From assembly GCF_000340215.1 (NCBI RefSeq), contig NW_006921543.1, positions 1,302,001 to 1,366,000 on the forward strand: a stretch of 64,000 nt of DNA, read 5' to 3'. The stretch comes from Pseudocercospora fijiensis CIRAD86 (lineage: Eukaryota; Ascomycota; Dothideomycetes; Mycosphaerellales; Mycosphaerellaceae). Below are positions 32,438 to 44,576 of this stretch, piece after piece (the stretch's first letter is position 1; each line of letters opens with the position of its first letter). The notes below the pieces were generated by a model. The model did no database searches, was not told the origin of the DNA, and was given only the letters and a program-made list of their open reading frames with translations. The position numbers and the translations under genes are program-made.

Positions 32438-33005
32438 CGTGTATATGTCGGTTGGTTTGGCCAGGTGTTTGAATGTCTGAGTCCGATGGGAAGCAAGGTT
32501 GTATCGGATTCTAGATATGTTTGAAGGCGTAGGTGTGGAACGAGAGATTAACGATGTGCGAGATGTACGGTATGTGTAGCAATCATAATCATGAGATCCC
32601 GCACAATGACTGGCTTTCATACTCATCCACTTCATCTCATCTATCATATTGCTGTAGTTGAGCTGACAACAGTTAGTGTTCTCTTATGCCTATTGCAGAG
32701 GATTTCTGGAACGCTCGTCGTAGGATCTGATGCAGGAGAGCTGGAACAGCCTTACCCCTCTGAAGGTTTCAGGAGTCAACCAAAGATTGGCTCAAAGCCG
32801 ATGATTCAAGCGTGTGGACCAGATCCGATTTGCTAGTGTGCGCTGGCTGTATTGCTGACTGTGAGGTATATACAACTACTTCGGAGTCTTCTACCGTCTT
32901 TTGGCCATTATCCAAGTCATTAAGATTACTCTATTTTTGAACTGCTCGTACAAATGGCTCGCTGGGTCTGAGCATGGTCTCAGTTCTTCAGAACGCCGAG
33001 TCGCC
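32438..33005. other. intergenic, no supported gene
   Basis: Normal composition. Open frames are short and motif-free. It is the promoter side of the secreted-protein gene. Confidence 0.45.
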
Positions 33006-33530
33006 TCATTGACGTTGCTTTCTTGATGTCTTTACCAGTTGCCATCGTCCGAAAGCATATACCTCCGGACGTTCGTAGGGCTCAGCTTTGCTCGTGATTG
33101 ATGCTTGTATCCAGTTTGTGCCATTCAATTCCACGATCTCGGCCTGTATATGCACCCATACTCCGGGTGTGGTCTCGTCGAGAAGGTCATGATTGTAGCC
33201 AAGTTCCACTTCTTCCGCTGCCATGCTTGGTCCGCAAACCAGAGTTCCAACAGCTGTCTCCATTGCCGACTCGAGAAAGTCTTCGTTGCTCGATCTTCGC
33301 AACGGCAGTCTTTGAACCCACTGTGCTATTGTCGGGGCTCTGGCAGCCGAGATCGTGGACTGGACCGATCTTCGCCTTCCATGTGCAAGTTGTGAGCATC
33401 TCTTGACGAAGGATGAATGACTTGGCGGATGTGGTTGATTGCTCATTCGTTGAATCGTTGTCCGCTGGATCGCCAGTGGATCATGCAGGTCTTCGAAGCC
33501 AGGTTGATACATGGTATTGATGAGAGACAT
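33006..33530 (-). CDS. hypothetical protein, 174 aa, weakly supported
   Basis: An intact frame with a basic N-terminal half (HGRRRSVQSTISAARAP) and a C-terminal half with alternating hydrophobic and acidic residues (VWVHIQAEIVELNGTNWIQA) that looks like beta structure. There is no signal peptide or membrane helix. Two frames of about 100 codons run on the opposite strand, so chance cannot be excluded. No family is recognised. Confidence 0.35.
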   Translation of the reverse strand: MSLINTMYQPGFEDLHDPLAIQRTTIQRMSNQPHPPSHSSFVKRCSQLAHGRRRSVQSTISAARAPTIAQWVQRLPLRRSSNEDFLESAMETAVGTLVCGPSMAAEEVELGYNHDLLDETTPGVWVHIQAEIVELNGTNWIQASITSKAEPYERPEVYAFGRWQLVKTSRKQRQ

Positions 33531-35239
33531 TGTTCCAGATGAGCAAGGCTAATGTGCCTGAGGGCTTGATGTTCGAACTGTCGTTGGAGTAGGAAGGTTG
33601 CCTCGTTTGTAGGATGAGGAAAAGTGCTCGATGCGAAAAGATGGCCGCTTTTGAATGTTGACCCGTGATTATAGGCCAAGTCCAAATATATCTGATTTGA
33701 GCAGGTATTGGTTTCGGTGTGGCTTCAACTTCTTCTGCGAAATGTAATTCCGTCTCAATCCAGCCGCAAAGCGTCCAATGATTTCTGCAGTGCTCATGCC
33801 ACCGCTACTTTCCCAAGCTTCGCTGCATATTCCACAGTGCTTGGCGCTTCGATAGATGGCGCCCAAGAATAGACCCTGTGCACTGCATACGAGTTACTGT
33901 GCACGTGGCAACGCCATCATGATTGATGCGCATCGCTTACGGAAACGCAGTGCTCCCTTGGCACGAGAGGAATGCTTCAACGACGTCAGTGAAAAGCACC
34001 AAAACTCCTGGGCAGTCAAGAATGGTCTCAGTGCGAATGAGGGTCGCTGCCGCAAGTTGCTGCCACGCCCGGTATTGTCAAATAAGGAACCCTGTTGAGC
34101 ATGTGAGTCGATACCGATGCCATTCTTCCGGAACCGATGCGGGAGTAGGCAAGTTACACACGCGGTCGCACTACGCAGGTACACGGTACATGTTGCATAA
34201 CTTCAAGCCTTCGGCTTTGCGCGATCTACCGTAGTGGTGGATTTCTGCTCGGTGAGGAAGAAGCTCGATTATTTGGTGGGACTATGCCGTCAGCAAGCAA
34301 TCACGCCTCTTCCGACCTGATACTATACAATCACTGGTCCCAGCATGGCCTCAGCGCAGGAAAGCCGCCACAGGTGAGTCTCCAGTTCTGCAGGCGACGA
34401 CCGGAAGCTGCTCCTATATGGAACGTCTTGAATGCACTACTGTGGCTGTAGCTTGAGCCCATTTCCAGTTTGCAGGAGCATACAGTATCATCGCGCCACT
34501 GCACTCCTCGAATGCTGCATCTCATCGGCTCACAGTGCAGCCTCACCGCTTTGATTCCGGACCTTACTGCGCCGCTGTAATCACGTTCGAGCTCTTCACG
34601 CTCGCCCTATATTCATAGCTCTGCTATCTCGCCACACTTGTGAACGTCTCCTGCTCTTTGCAACCTATGCGCACTCTTGCTCTTCTGCTCGTGGCTGCTG
34701 GGGGAATTAGGGGGGCCGAATGGGAATCCGCTCGTGGCTCGATGGCGCTGTCCTGAAACGACTGCGAATAAGCCGTAATATGAATAACGCAGGCCAATAT
34801 CTTGATGCAGCCTATGCTGAGGTCAAAAGTTCTCAATATGGTGAGAAGAGTGATAGGTAGATACCGTGATACTTCATGACGGGAGTGATGGGGAGATTCT
34901 GCCAAGCCGGACTTGCAGGGATCAACAACAGCAATAGAATAGCAAGCTCCCGCGTCGCTGCTTCTGTGTAGAAGAACTACATCGCCCATCTCCAATTCTT
35001 GAGCATTTACCTACGAGGAGCTCAGCTGCTATGCTTAGTCCAGTAGATGTCGCATCGCGTGGCGGAATGAGTCCAGGGTGGCTGCCAAGTGCGAAGAATG
35101 TCCTGATATCATGTCTTAATATGACTGCTTGTTATGGTCTCATTCTCAAAGACACTAGGACCCATTCTGGTTCAACACGATAGATCTTTCCGGCCACTCC
35201 AATAGGGCGACCATAATCACACGAGAGCAATTCAACACA
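33531..35239. other. gene-poor stretch, no supported gene
   Basis: About 1.7 kb of normal composition. Many frames of 60-120 codons overlap on both strands (for example 33894-34184 minus and 34624-34995 minus), with no motif, signal peptide or splice pattern that I trust. It contains no RIP signature or repeats that I can see. Confidence 0.4.
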
Positions 35240-36001
35240 ATGACTATAAAGATGCCTTCGCCTTCGCTGTACGATGGCAGGTCACGCCAGACTTCAGTTC
35301 GAGGCTTTGCCTTAGCATGTCTGATATTCCTAGCACTGATCTGGATCATCAATACACACCCCTTGAGCCAGCAAGGGCACGCCAAAGGGTCGAAACAGCT
35401 GGACAGACCGCCTCACATAGACACAGACTATCGTACCCGGACCGCCTTCGATGTCGTGATGAGCATGTATCGAGAAGATCCCGCCGAAGTCGCCATGAAC
35501 GTCACTCGCATCCTCAACACCTCTTCCGTCCCGCCTGACTACCGTATCTGGATCTACATGAAAGCCGACGATGTCGACATCCATGCTCTCGCCTCCCACT
35601 TCCCTCCCGGCAGAACCCACATCATCAAACGCCCCAAAATCGGCCGCGACAGCGAAACTCACCTCCATCACATCCTCTCCAAATGGGACGACCTAGCTCG
35701 ACACACCCTCTTCATGCAAGCCGGAGGAGACGAGTACCCAGGCTTCCCTGAAATCCTCCAGCGCATGGAGCCCTCCTTCTCACCATCGGAAACCGGCATG
35801 CTCAATCTCGGCTCCGTAGACATTTGGGACTGTAAAGCCTGCACACACGCATCCTGGCACGACTTCTCCGGCCTCTTACCTCAAACCTACGCCCTCGCGA
35901 ACCGCAATCATGCAGAATGTGAATGGCTTCTCATGTCCTCTCAAGCACAATTCATCGCATCTGCGGCCAGGATCCGTGGTGCGGGGGCAGGGAGTTTATA
36001 G
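35240..36001 (+). CDS. DUF3431-like type II membrane protein, 253 aa
   Basis: A short cytosolic N-terminus is followed by one membrane anchor at about residues 21-39 (GFALACLIFLALIWIINTH) and a lumenal domain. This domain reads VVMSMYREDPAEV ... IWIYMKADD, KRPKIGRDSETHLHHI, WDDLARHTLFMQAGG and HASWHDFSG. Fungal DUF3431 proteins, probable glycosyltransferase-like proteins of unknown substrate, have this order: a strand, an N/G-R-E-x-H-xYL helix, then an F-Q-G strand. The frame stops at a TAG after GAGAGSL. The same frame continues with ALVEARSWAHQES for 27 more codons to TGA, so the C-terminus may be slightly truncated by a point mutation. The ATG chosen is the first one. A second Met at residue 5 is equally good. 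Confidence 0.6.
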   Translation: MTIKMPSPSLYDGRSRQTSVRGFALACLIFLALIWIINTHPLSQQGHAKGSKQLDRPPHIDTDYRTRTAFDVVMSMYREDPAEVAMNVTRILNTSSVPPDYRIWIYMKADDVDIHALASHFPPGRTHIIKRPKIGRDSETHLHHILSKWDDLARHTLFMQAGGDEYPGFPEILQRMEPSFSPSETGMLNLGSVDIWDCKACTHASWHDFSGLLPQTYALANRNHAECEWLLMSSQAQFIASAARIRGAGAGSL

Positions 36002-36524
36002 GCGCTGGTTGAGGCTAGGAGTTGGGCGCATCAGGAATCTTATTTGAGTGCGACGAGGACGAATTCTGGGGACTCTCGATGAATGATCCTGTTGTGGGGG
36101 GTTTCGGTGGCGAGGTCTTGGATGGGGATTATGCAGTGTTCGGGTTTGGAGGTTGTGGGGAGGTGTTCTGGTTTGGTTAGTGGGACGAGGAGGGATGTTG
36201 AGCCGGGGGATTGTCAGTGTCTTGATTGATTCCTGGATTGCAAGTATGAGATGGGAGGTGGGGCGTGGCGAGAATTGGACTTGAGGAAATATTGGTGTGC
36301 GCGAATAGATAGAAGAAAGCATAGATTGCAGGGAAGGGAAGGGAAGGGAAGGAAGAAAACTTGATCTTTCATTCTTCTCATTATGCATTACTCTTCATTC
36401 CCTTCATAGATTGGCTTGTTCTTGTTCTGTAATACTGTTTTGTAAGCCCTGCTCCCACGTCCCCTTCATCTCCATACTAACACATTGTTCAACACCCAAA
36501 ACACCTCATCGCCACGATCCCCAT
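36002..36524. other. intergenic with GGGAA microsatellite
   Basis: Near 36331-36354 the unit GGGAA is repeated about four to five times. No supported gene. Frames at 36411-36806 plus are shadows of the GPI-protein gene. Confidence 0.5.
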
Positions 36525-37016
36525 TCACAAAAACACCATACCAGCAGCCAACCCCACCACACCAGCCATCCCCCCAAGCGCATTCTTGGCAGCAGGATTC
36601 CCAGACTGTGTCTCAACCGGAGCCGAGGAAGAGGCACCAGAAGAACCAGTCGTTGCCATCGAAACCGTAGCAGACGACGTCATCGTTATCGTAAGATTCC
36701 CCGAACTATTCGTGATAGGTCCCGGAAGAGCATAGCTAGTAGTGCTTTGGCCACAAACCGGAGTCGAAGCAGGTTCGTTGCTCAGGTTCGTGTCTGTTTG
36801 GATTGAGAATACCAGGTCGGATTCTGGGACGCAGGCGAGGGTTGTTGTGGAGCCGGAGATGGTGGCGGTGGTGCTGGTGAGGGCACTGCTGTTTACTGTG
36901 ACTGAGGGGAGCATTGGGGAGAGGGTTTGTGGGTTGATGGGGGTGGTGGTGGTGGTGGTTTCTTGAGCTGTGGCGAGGGCGGCTAGGGAGAAGGAGAGGG
37001 TGAGGAGGTGGAGCAT
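36525..37016 (-). CDS. Ser/Thr-rich GPI-anchored cell-surface protein, 163 aa
   Basis: It has an N-terminal signal peptide (MLHLLTLSFSLAALATA) and a Thr- and Ser-rich body with several N-x-S/T sites and only two Cys. It ends in a C-terminal hydrophobic tail (ALGGMAGVVGLAAGMVFL) preceded by a small-residue omega-like site (SGNPAAKN). This is the standard layout of a GPI-anchored fungal wall or membrane protein with heavy O-glycosylation. Its specific function is unknown. It is short and low-complexity but has both targeting signals. Confidence 0.7.
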   Translation of the reverse strand: MLHLLTLSFSLAALATAQETTTTTTPINPQTLSPMLPSVTVNSSALTSTTATISGSTTTLACVPESDLVFSIQTDTNLSNEPASTPVCGQSTTSYALPGPITNSSGNLTITMTSSATVSMATTGSSGASSSAPVETQSGNPAAKNALGGMAGVVGLAAGMVFL

Positions 37017-38486
37017 GGTGTTAGTGTGGAATTGAGCGCACTTTCACCGAAGGCTTGTTGTATCTTCGTCCGGGATGAGATGGGGGGGAGAATTCTGATG
37101 AAGTGCAGTTGTTTAAGCGGGCGTTGGCTGTTGCCTGGAATTCGGGACACCACTTTTTCTTTCAACCTTCCAGAACAATGCAGGGAAGCTGGTATTGAAG
37201 TCGGAAGTCTTGCAAGAAATCACATTTATTAAGGACAACCGCGGTGCTTTAAAGAACCGATGTCAATGCAGATCAGATCAGCTGTCTGCAACGTGAAACA
37301 CGCTTTCACAGAGACGCTGACGACTGACGACGTTCTCAGGTGGCGGGGTTCTGAAAAGAGCTGGCTCCTTGGGTCTACTCCGCTGTGGCATTATTGGCTC
37401 GCAGATCAGCGCAGTCTCAAGATGGCCCTACACAAACAAAGCTATGTTTCGAAGCTCACTGAATGGTTGGAGGAAGGTGGTAAGGGTTGTCACAGTGGTC
37501 TGCACACTCGTGATCGGTGTCGCCGTCAGACGTTGGCCTGAGGCGGCGACCCTTGCATGAGGGCGTTCTCGCAGTATCATTCGTCGAGTGCAGGTGAAAT
37601 GTCGTGTCACGATGTCAGGCGACGAGAAGCGGGTGAGGCGCCGATATATATTCTATTTTCTCGTCGGAAGGACGAGCCGGTGTGAGTAGGGAGCAAGAAC
37701 AATAGCAGAGCCTCAACTTGCCCTCAAGTCCGCTGGACCAGCTCCGCACCAGCCGATGCTTGTCGATAACAAAACGTACCTGCAGATTGCTCGCAGTTTT
37801 TGGGCCCAATAATGAAGTTGATTTCAAGGGTATGATACAGGCCAGAAAAGTGCATTGTGAAGACTCACTGCGCCTTCATCCGGCTCGCATTTCCGTCAAC
37901 CCACTAACTACTACTGCCTTGGTTGGAGGCCAGGAAAGACGCACTTCTTACGGCAATAAGAAATATCGCAAGACAGTTGACCAGGATCTTCTCCGGCTTC
38001 CATGTGCGATGCAGATCACTTGCTCGATACGGTATTGCCATCATGCTTGCATCGTGAATGCAAAACGTTATGGAATGGCGAGAAAGCGGAAACATTATGT
38101 AACAAGTAGAAGAACATCAGATGCTCTTCCGCCCGACCCTACGCGCGAGAACATTCATATCTTGTCGTTTCGTCCACGCTCGACGCAGCCATCGGCTCAG
38201 CTCTCGTTTTCTCACTGATAAGACCGGGCGAGATCCGCCACGGCCAACGATTGCAACTTTTTGACCCGACGCCGATCGCTGCAGACCAGCACAATTTTTG
38301 CCTGGCACACACGTGGGCTTGTTTTTGACCTCTAGAGAGGAGAATAAGCATAAACATGTGTTGAGCACAATAGTCTGGGCACTGCGAGCAGCATCGGAAT
38401 TGAAGAGCGGGAGGATTGCAGCACGAGTACCACTCATCAAGACCGCCACTTCGACCTTCCAGTCGCACCACACGAAAACAATCATC
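37017..38486. other. intergenic, promoter region of glycine decarboxylase
   Basis: About 1.5 kb with overlapping short frames on both strands and no convincing product. The glycine decarboxylase frame stays open upstream to 38298, but the residues there do not look like protein N-terminus. I place the start at 38487. Confidence 0.45.
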
Positions 38487-41400
38487 ATGTCCGCGACACC
38501 AATGGCCCTCCGCTTGAGAGCGCAGTGGCTCGCAACACGACAGCCGCTCTCCTCCAGATGTCTGCTGCTGAACAGACCATCCTCTCGCACGCCACCACTC
38601 GCTCAACCTCTGCACATCCGATATCAGCACACCCCCGCCGCAGCGACGCGAGGATTTTATTCCAACTCCAATGCCGACCCCGACGTCAACGCATTCGCCG
38701 TCCCAGTCCACGATGCCTCCATTTTCGCTCCCCTCGATACATTCCCCCGCCGCCACATTGGCCCAACCGCCCAGAGTGCAGAGGACATGCTCCGCGCTCT
38801 CCATCCTCCAGTGAAGAACTTGGATGACTTCGTGAGTCAGGTGCTTCCTCCCTCAATCCTCTCGCAGCGGAGCTTGAACATCGAAGGCCCAGTCCCAGAA
38901 TCGGGATCTGTGCCCACCACCGAAGGCGGCTACTCAGAAAGCCAGTTGCTGGCCAGACTTCGCCAGATTGCCAGCGAGAACAAAGTCTACAAGAGCTATA
39001 TCGGTTGTGGATATGCGGGAACACGAGTGCCTGAGGTCATCAAGCGCAACATCCTCGAGAACCCAGCATGGTATACTAGCTACACCCCATACCAGCCAGA
39101 GATCTCTCAAGGCCGCTTGGAGTCTCTGCTGAACTTCCAGACCATGGTCACCGATTTGACGGGCCTTGCCATTGCCAATGCCTCGCTTCTTGACGAGCCT
39201 ACTGCCGCTGCAGAGGCCATGACTTTGGCAGTCAACTCCCTGCCCATTGCTCGAGCAAAGCGCCCCAAAAAGGTCTGGTTGGTCTCGCATCTCTGTCACC
39301 CGCAGACCATCGCTGTTCTGGAGAGTCGAGCTCAAGCTTTCAACATCACAATTGAGGTGGCCGATATTCTTGCAGAAAACGGCAAGCGCATCGACGAGCT
39401 GGCCGACGACTTGATCGGTGTTCAAGCACAATACCCAGACACTCTTGGTGGAGTTGAAGACTTTCGAGCAATCGCAGACAAGGTGCACAAGGTGCAGGGC
39501 ACATTCGCTGTAGGCACAGATCTGCTTGCCCTTACCTTGCTCACGCCGCCTGGTGAGTTCGGCGCCGACGTCGCTTTTGGCAACGCTCAACGATTTGGCG
39601 TGCCATTTGGCTTCGGTGGCCCTCACGCAGCCTTCTTTGCCGTCAGCGAGAAGCATAAAAGAAAGATTCCCGGCCGTCTGATTGGCCTTTCAAAGGATCG
39701 CCTTGGTAACAATGCCGCTCGCCTAGCATTGCAGACCCGAGAGCAGCACATTCGACGTGAAAAGGCTACGAGCAATGTCTGCACCGCTCAAGCTCTGCTC
39801 GCCAACATGAGCGCCATGTATGCCATCTACCACGGCCCACATGGTCTTAAGCAGATCGCAGAGAAGATCGCAAAGATGGCTCAAGTTCTAGCCAAGGGCC
39901 TTGAGAGCGGTGGCTTGGAAGTCCGACAGCCAGTCGCTTTCGATACTGTCGTTGTCAAGAAGCATGATGCACCTGGATTCGCTGCAAAGTCTGCTGCTAA
40001 CTTCCTAACCAACTTCCGAGTCATCGACGATGAGCACATTGGCATCACCATCGATGAGACTGTCGGCAAGAAGCAGATCGATGAGATCTTCAGAGCTTTT
40101 ACCACCGATGTCATCGATGTCGAGAAACTGGCGCAGCAAGTCGAGACTAATGAGAGCGTGCCAGAATCGCTCAAGCGTACTTCACCTTTCCTCGAACATC
40201 CAGTATTCAACTCCTACCACTCCGAAACCGAGCTTCTGCGATATATGCATCATCTCCAATCCAAAGATCTATCGCTTGTCCACTCCATGATCCCACTTGG
40301 ATCATGCACAATGAAGCTCAATGCGACCACCGAGATGCTTCCCATCACTTGGCCAGAATTTGCAAACATTCATCCTTTCGCACCCAACGATCAGACCCAG
40401 GGATACCGCCAGATGATAAAGGAGCTCGAAGCCGACCTTGCCAACATCACCGGTTTCCACTCAGTCTCCCTCCAGCCCAATTCTGGAGCTCAGGGTGAGT
40501 TTACTGGTCTACGTGTGATCAAAAAGTACTTGGAACAGCAGGCAGGGAAGAAGCGCGACATCTGCTTGATCCCTGTGTCCGCCCATGGCACTAACCCGGC
40601 TTCTGCAGCCATGTCTGGCATGCGCGTCGTCACTATCAAATGTGATAGCAGCACTGGCAATCTGGACATGCAAGATCTGGAATCAAAGTGCAAGAAGTAC
40701 AAGGACGAACTAGGCGCGATCATGATCACTTACCCGTCCACTTTCGGTGTGTTTGAACCGGCCGTCAAGGATGCTTGTGATATTGTGCACAAATATGGTG
40801 GCCAGGTCTATATGGACGGTGCCAACATGAATGCTCAGATCGGTCTCTGCTCGCCGGGTGAGATTGGCGCAGATGTCTGCCATCTCAATTTGCACAAGAC
40901 CTTCTGTATTCCCCATGGCGGTGGTGGACCTGGTGTCGGACCTATTGGTGTCGCAGAGCACCTTTCTCCATTCCTACCAGGTCATCCTCTTGTTTCTGAT
41001 GTTGGCGGTGAGAAGGGTATTGCACCAGTCTCTGGCGCTCCTTGGGGATCGGCTAGCATTCTCCCCATCAGCTGGGCATACATTAAGATGATGGGTGCCC
41101 GGGGCCTGACGCATGCTACCAAGATCACTCTGCTCAACGCAAACTACATCCAGTCTCGTCTGAAGCCCTACTATCCAATCTTGTACACCAACGAGAACGA
41201 GCGCTGTGCACACGAATTCATCCTGGACGTTCGAGGCTTCAAGGAGAGTGCCGGTATTGAAGCCATCGATATCGCAAAGCGCCTTCAGGATTATGGTTTC
41301 CACGCACCGACAATGTCGTGGCCTGTCGCGAACACATTGATGATTGAGCCTACCGAGTCGGAGTCGAAGAATGAGCTTGACCGCTTTTGTGACGCTCTGA

Positions 41401-41732
41401 TCTCCATTCGCGAAGAGATTGCTGAGATCGAGAGCGGCAAGCAGCCAAGGGACAAGAATGTGCTCAAGATGTCGCCACACAGCCAAAAGGACCTCATCAT
41501 TGGCGAGTGGGACCGTCCCTACACCCGCGAGCAGGCCGCCTATCCTCTCGAGTGGCTCAAGGAAAAGAAGTTCTGGCCTAGCGTGACCAGACTCGATGAT
41601 GCTTATGGCGATATGAACCTCTTCTGCAGGTGAGTCTGATTTGTTGAGCTTAATGTGTTGTGGACCATTGATAGCTGACTGCGTTCTAGCTGCGCTCCTG
41701 TCGAGAGCGTGGACGATCTTCCAGGCTCCTAG
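38487..41732 (+). CDS. GCV2: glycine decarboxylase (P protein of the glycine cleavage system), mitochondrial, 1061 aa
   Basis: The PLP enzyme (EC 1.4.4.2) decarboxylates glycine and loads the aminomethyl group onto the lipoyl H protein in the mitochondrial matrix. Exons are 38487-41629 and 41690-41732. The 60-nt intron (GTGAGT ... TCTAG) restores the ending FCSCAPVESVDDLPGS, whereas reading through stops at FCR. The first about 60 residues are Arg/Ser/Leu-rich with no acidic residues, a mitochondrial presequence. Landmarks: FPRRHIGPT near the mature start, IGCGY followed by TPYQPEISQGRLE, IPLGSCTMKLN, SAHGTNPASA and the PLP lysine in HLNLHKTFCIPHGGGGPG (Lys804). Length fits eukaryotic P proteins. 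The ATG at 38487 is chosen because the presequence starts there. Confidence 0.97.
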
Positions 41733-42428
41733 ATGCCTACAGAACGCGCTCACGGATATGATCATTTACAGGCCGCGCGGAAGGCTGCTTTACGGCTACG
41801 GAGTAGCTGCACTTCAACATGCCAGAATTTCAACACAAGATTACTGCAGCGTTCGAGCGAGGCGTACGGGAATCAACCCCTGCATTTAACATGACCTGCG
41901 GAGAACTACGGCATAGGACGGCTTGGGACTTTACAGTAGATGGGAGGGTAACGTCGTAATGAGAATCATACCACGCTGACCTTCAATCCAAGTTTCAATC
42001 GCCCTGTTGAACTAACTTATAACATGTAGTGTTTTGACATGTTTCTCGACGAGTGCAGATGGACTAATGACAGCTCCAGTACTACAGGGTGTATTATGCA
42101 TTCGCGAAGCCGGTTGGAGAAGTTGGAAGTAGCAAACGTGAGCCTAGCGATATCTTGTCGTACACCAGGAATTGATTCTGACGCTTTGCCGACTCAGCCA
42201 TGGAACTAGAATGATTGTCGATATCGCTGGCGTTTCCGAGGATATGTAAAGGTCAGTGACTACAGCCTGCTCAATTCAGCGTGTTGGGGGAAGTTTTGGT
42301 CGTTCTTGCCTTTCGTGGAGCGGCTGCCTGCATGTGCAAGTGGGTCCTGACAGCTTTGGAACTGCCGCGCCGTTTTGTTCTTCGCTCGTCACCTCCAGCT
42401 CAAACATCAATTTTCTACCTTCAGTGCG
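41733..42428. other. intergenic, no supported gene
   Basis: 3' flank of glycine decarboxylase and 5' flank of the F-box gene. Normal composition and no motif. Confidence 0.5.
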
Positions 42429-43392
42429 ATGGCAAAACGCAAGCCTCGTCACGGCGCGCGTAGAGCTATGGACGATCAACAGGGAAAGGGCGCTGCGGCC
42501 GCCGCGGTCTTTTATACGGCGGAGTTGCTGGAGCACATTCTCAAGTTTCTATCGATGAAGGACCTGCTGCTGGATCAACGCGTTTGCAAGCAATGGCGGG
42601 ACGTGATCAAGCAATCGCCAGAGCTCCAACAGAATCTCTTCTTCCGGCCAAGAGAAGCGCGAGTTTACTGGCTCTGCCGTTCTCAAGACGCGCTGCATAT
42701 GATCAGCCAAATCACCAACAACTACGCCCCTGCTGAAGATGAGCTGGTGTTCCCGTCCGGCAAGCTGAATCCACCAATGTTTTCCATTCCGAAGATGGAC
42801 AATTACGGCGCCGTGCTTGCTGCAGCACAGGGCGGGTTCGAGAGCTTTGAATTTCGATTTCCGAAAACCTTTCGCAGCTATGCGCACATCCGGGGGGTTC
42901 ATGGCGTCGAATGCTCATAAGCCAGCCACCGATTCGGAACTGGTCTTATGAGGTACAATTCGCTAGCGGAAATAATGGAGACCAGGGACATGAAAGCACT
43001 TGAGGACACTACTGTGTATGCTGTGACGGAACAGCTTGTCCACATGGCGACCAAACACAATGACGGCATTCGGAGCCACTGCTTCTGGATCGATGGAATG
43101 TTGTTTGCTTGTCGTGAAGAATTGAAGGTGAATGCTAATCTCGAAAAGGGCTGGGAAGAAACATATTCGAGCAGAGCGAGGAGATGGATCTGGCTGGCCG
43201 AGAAGGGGAGAGGGATTCGCCGGCAGCGACCATGCCGCCATCAAGTTCAAGATGATGCTGGTGGGTCGCTACAGTAGCCTTGAGAAGGACCTGCCAAGGT
43301 TTGCGGAGGCAGCGAAGGCGATGAAGCAGAACAATGCCAGATCGAACTCCCAAGGAGACGAGGAGAGAGGAGGTGGTCGTGGTGATGTATAA
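42429..43392 (+). pseudogene. F-box protein gene with disrupted frame
   Basis: From the ATG at 42429, about 160 codons are sound, with an F-box at residues about 28-62 (YTAELLEHILKFLSMKDLLL then QRVCKQWRDVI). The frame then ends at TAA 42918-42920. Another frame continues sensibly from about 42898 with SWRRMLISQPPIRNW, a motif that follows the F-box half in related fungal proteins. One missing G in the six-G run at about 42891-42896 would link the two frames. Further downstream, protein-like pieces sit in different frames (FWIDGMLFACREELKVNANL near 43080-43140, then IKFKMMLVGRYSSLEKDL near 43240-43295). Several breaks suggest decay. Assembly error in homopolymers or unrecognised introns are alternatives. 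Confidence 0.6.
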
Positions 43393-44576
43393 CTGCCGTG
43401 TCTCCAGCCTCAAGCTCACAGCAAGTGCTGTACGTTACGGCATCGAAGAAGAGACGCTCGAGCAAGTCACAGATGTCTCAACAGACCAGGGAGGGCCTGG
43501 TTGTTCCCCGGATATCCGGACAATGGTTGTCATGGTTCATGGAGAGCTCATTCGACTGTCTACTGCCAGACCCATTCTCGGCGTGCCAGCTACCTGCGAG
43601 GTTTCCCGCAGCTGAGGGTCAACATGATCGATCTAGACGGAAGGGAAAAGGCGTCATCATCGGTACACCGCCAAGCTGGCCGTTCTTCCTATTCCACGCA
43701 AGCCAAGCGAAGAGTGGCCCGGCCCGCGGGGGTCGCCAGAAGCACGCAAAAAGTTAGAGGCATGAATGATCAACGCCATCCGGACTCGGCATTGCGCTTC
43801 CCTTTGTCCAACGCGGATGGCGATTCTGGCGAGGCAGATGGCATGCTCAGCAGGGACGCGTGAAGAGAGAAGTGCAGCAACAAGGATAGTGCATGGTTGA
43901 CCATTGACCGAAGCGCGGTGAGCGCTGAGTGACTTATTACGATCGAGATATTTCGCGCAAATAGGTGGCAAGTCCGTGGATAAGCGTGCACGGCGAAAAG
44001 CAAGAGCTTGGAAGCATCACGGCGCATCATTTGACCAACATCTGCATCTGCCTCTGTCCCCCCCGTCCCAGTGCAGTCCCACGCGCAGTGTGACTTATTA
44101 CTACATCCTCTCTCTCACCCGACTCCCACTGCCACTGCTCCTCGTTGTCTCGTGTCGTAGCTCTGCGCTCCAACACCCAGCACGTCGTTTCTGTGCATAC
44201 CAAATGTAAGCCGATAAGTCCTATCAGGGCGTGCACGATCTCTTATCAGAGGCTGCATGGCATGCATGAACCACTTGGCACCGTGCAGCGAGCATCTCTG
44301 GCACAACGACGCATCGGAGCGGTCTGAGGCTAGCTAGGAAGCACTGTGGCATTCATGGATAAAGACATGCTGCAAACCGCTGACGACGCTTCCCGCTCCG
44401 TTCACAGCCTCACACTGCTAGCGTCGCCGTCGCCATTGTCTCGCTCGCTCGCATTGGTACCACTGTTCTCCTCCAAATTCTCCTCCAAACTCCGCTGCGC
44501 AAGCATGCGGGAGCATTACTGACCGACAACGCAGTTCCTTTTCCTTCTCGTATACCTTTGAGCGAGTCCGCCGAAA
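43393..44576. other. gene-poor stretch upstream of AIM21
   Basis: Open frames at 43398-43863 on the plus strand overlap in three frames. A stretch reading WFMESSFDCLLPDPFSACQL looks protein-like, but I cannot place it in a gene. The region after about 44000 is C/T-rich promoter sequence for the gene at 44577. Confidence 0.4.

Noticed and set aside
33531..35239. Search for a secondary-metabolite, toxin-antitoxin or other gene cluster in the accessory region
   Set aside because: No synthase, oxidase, transporter or regulator frame is present; only short unsupported frames.
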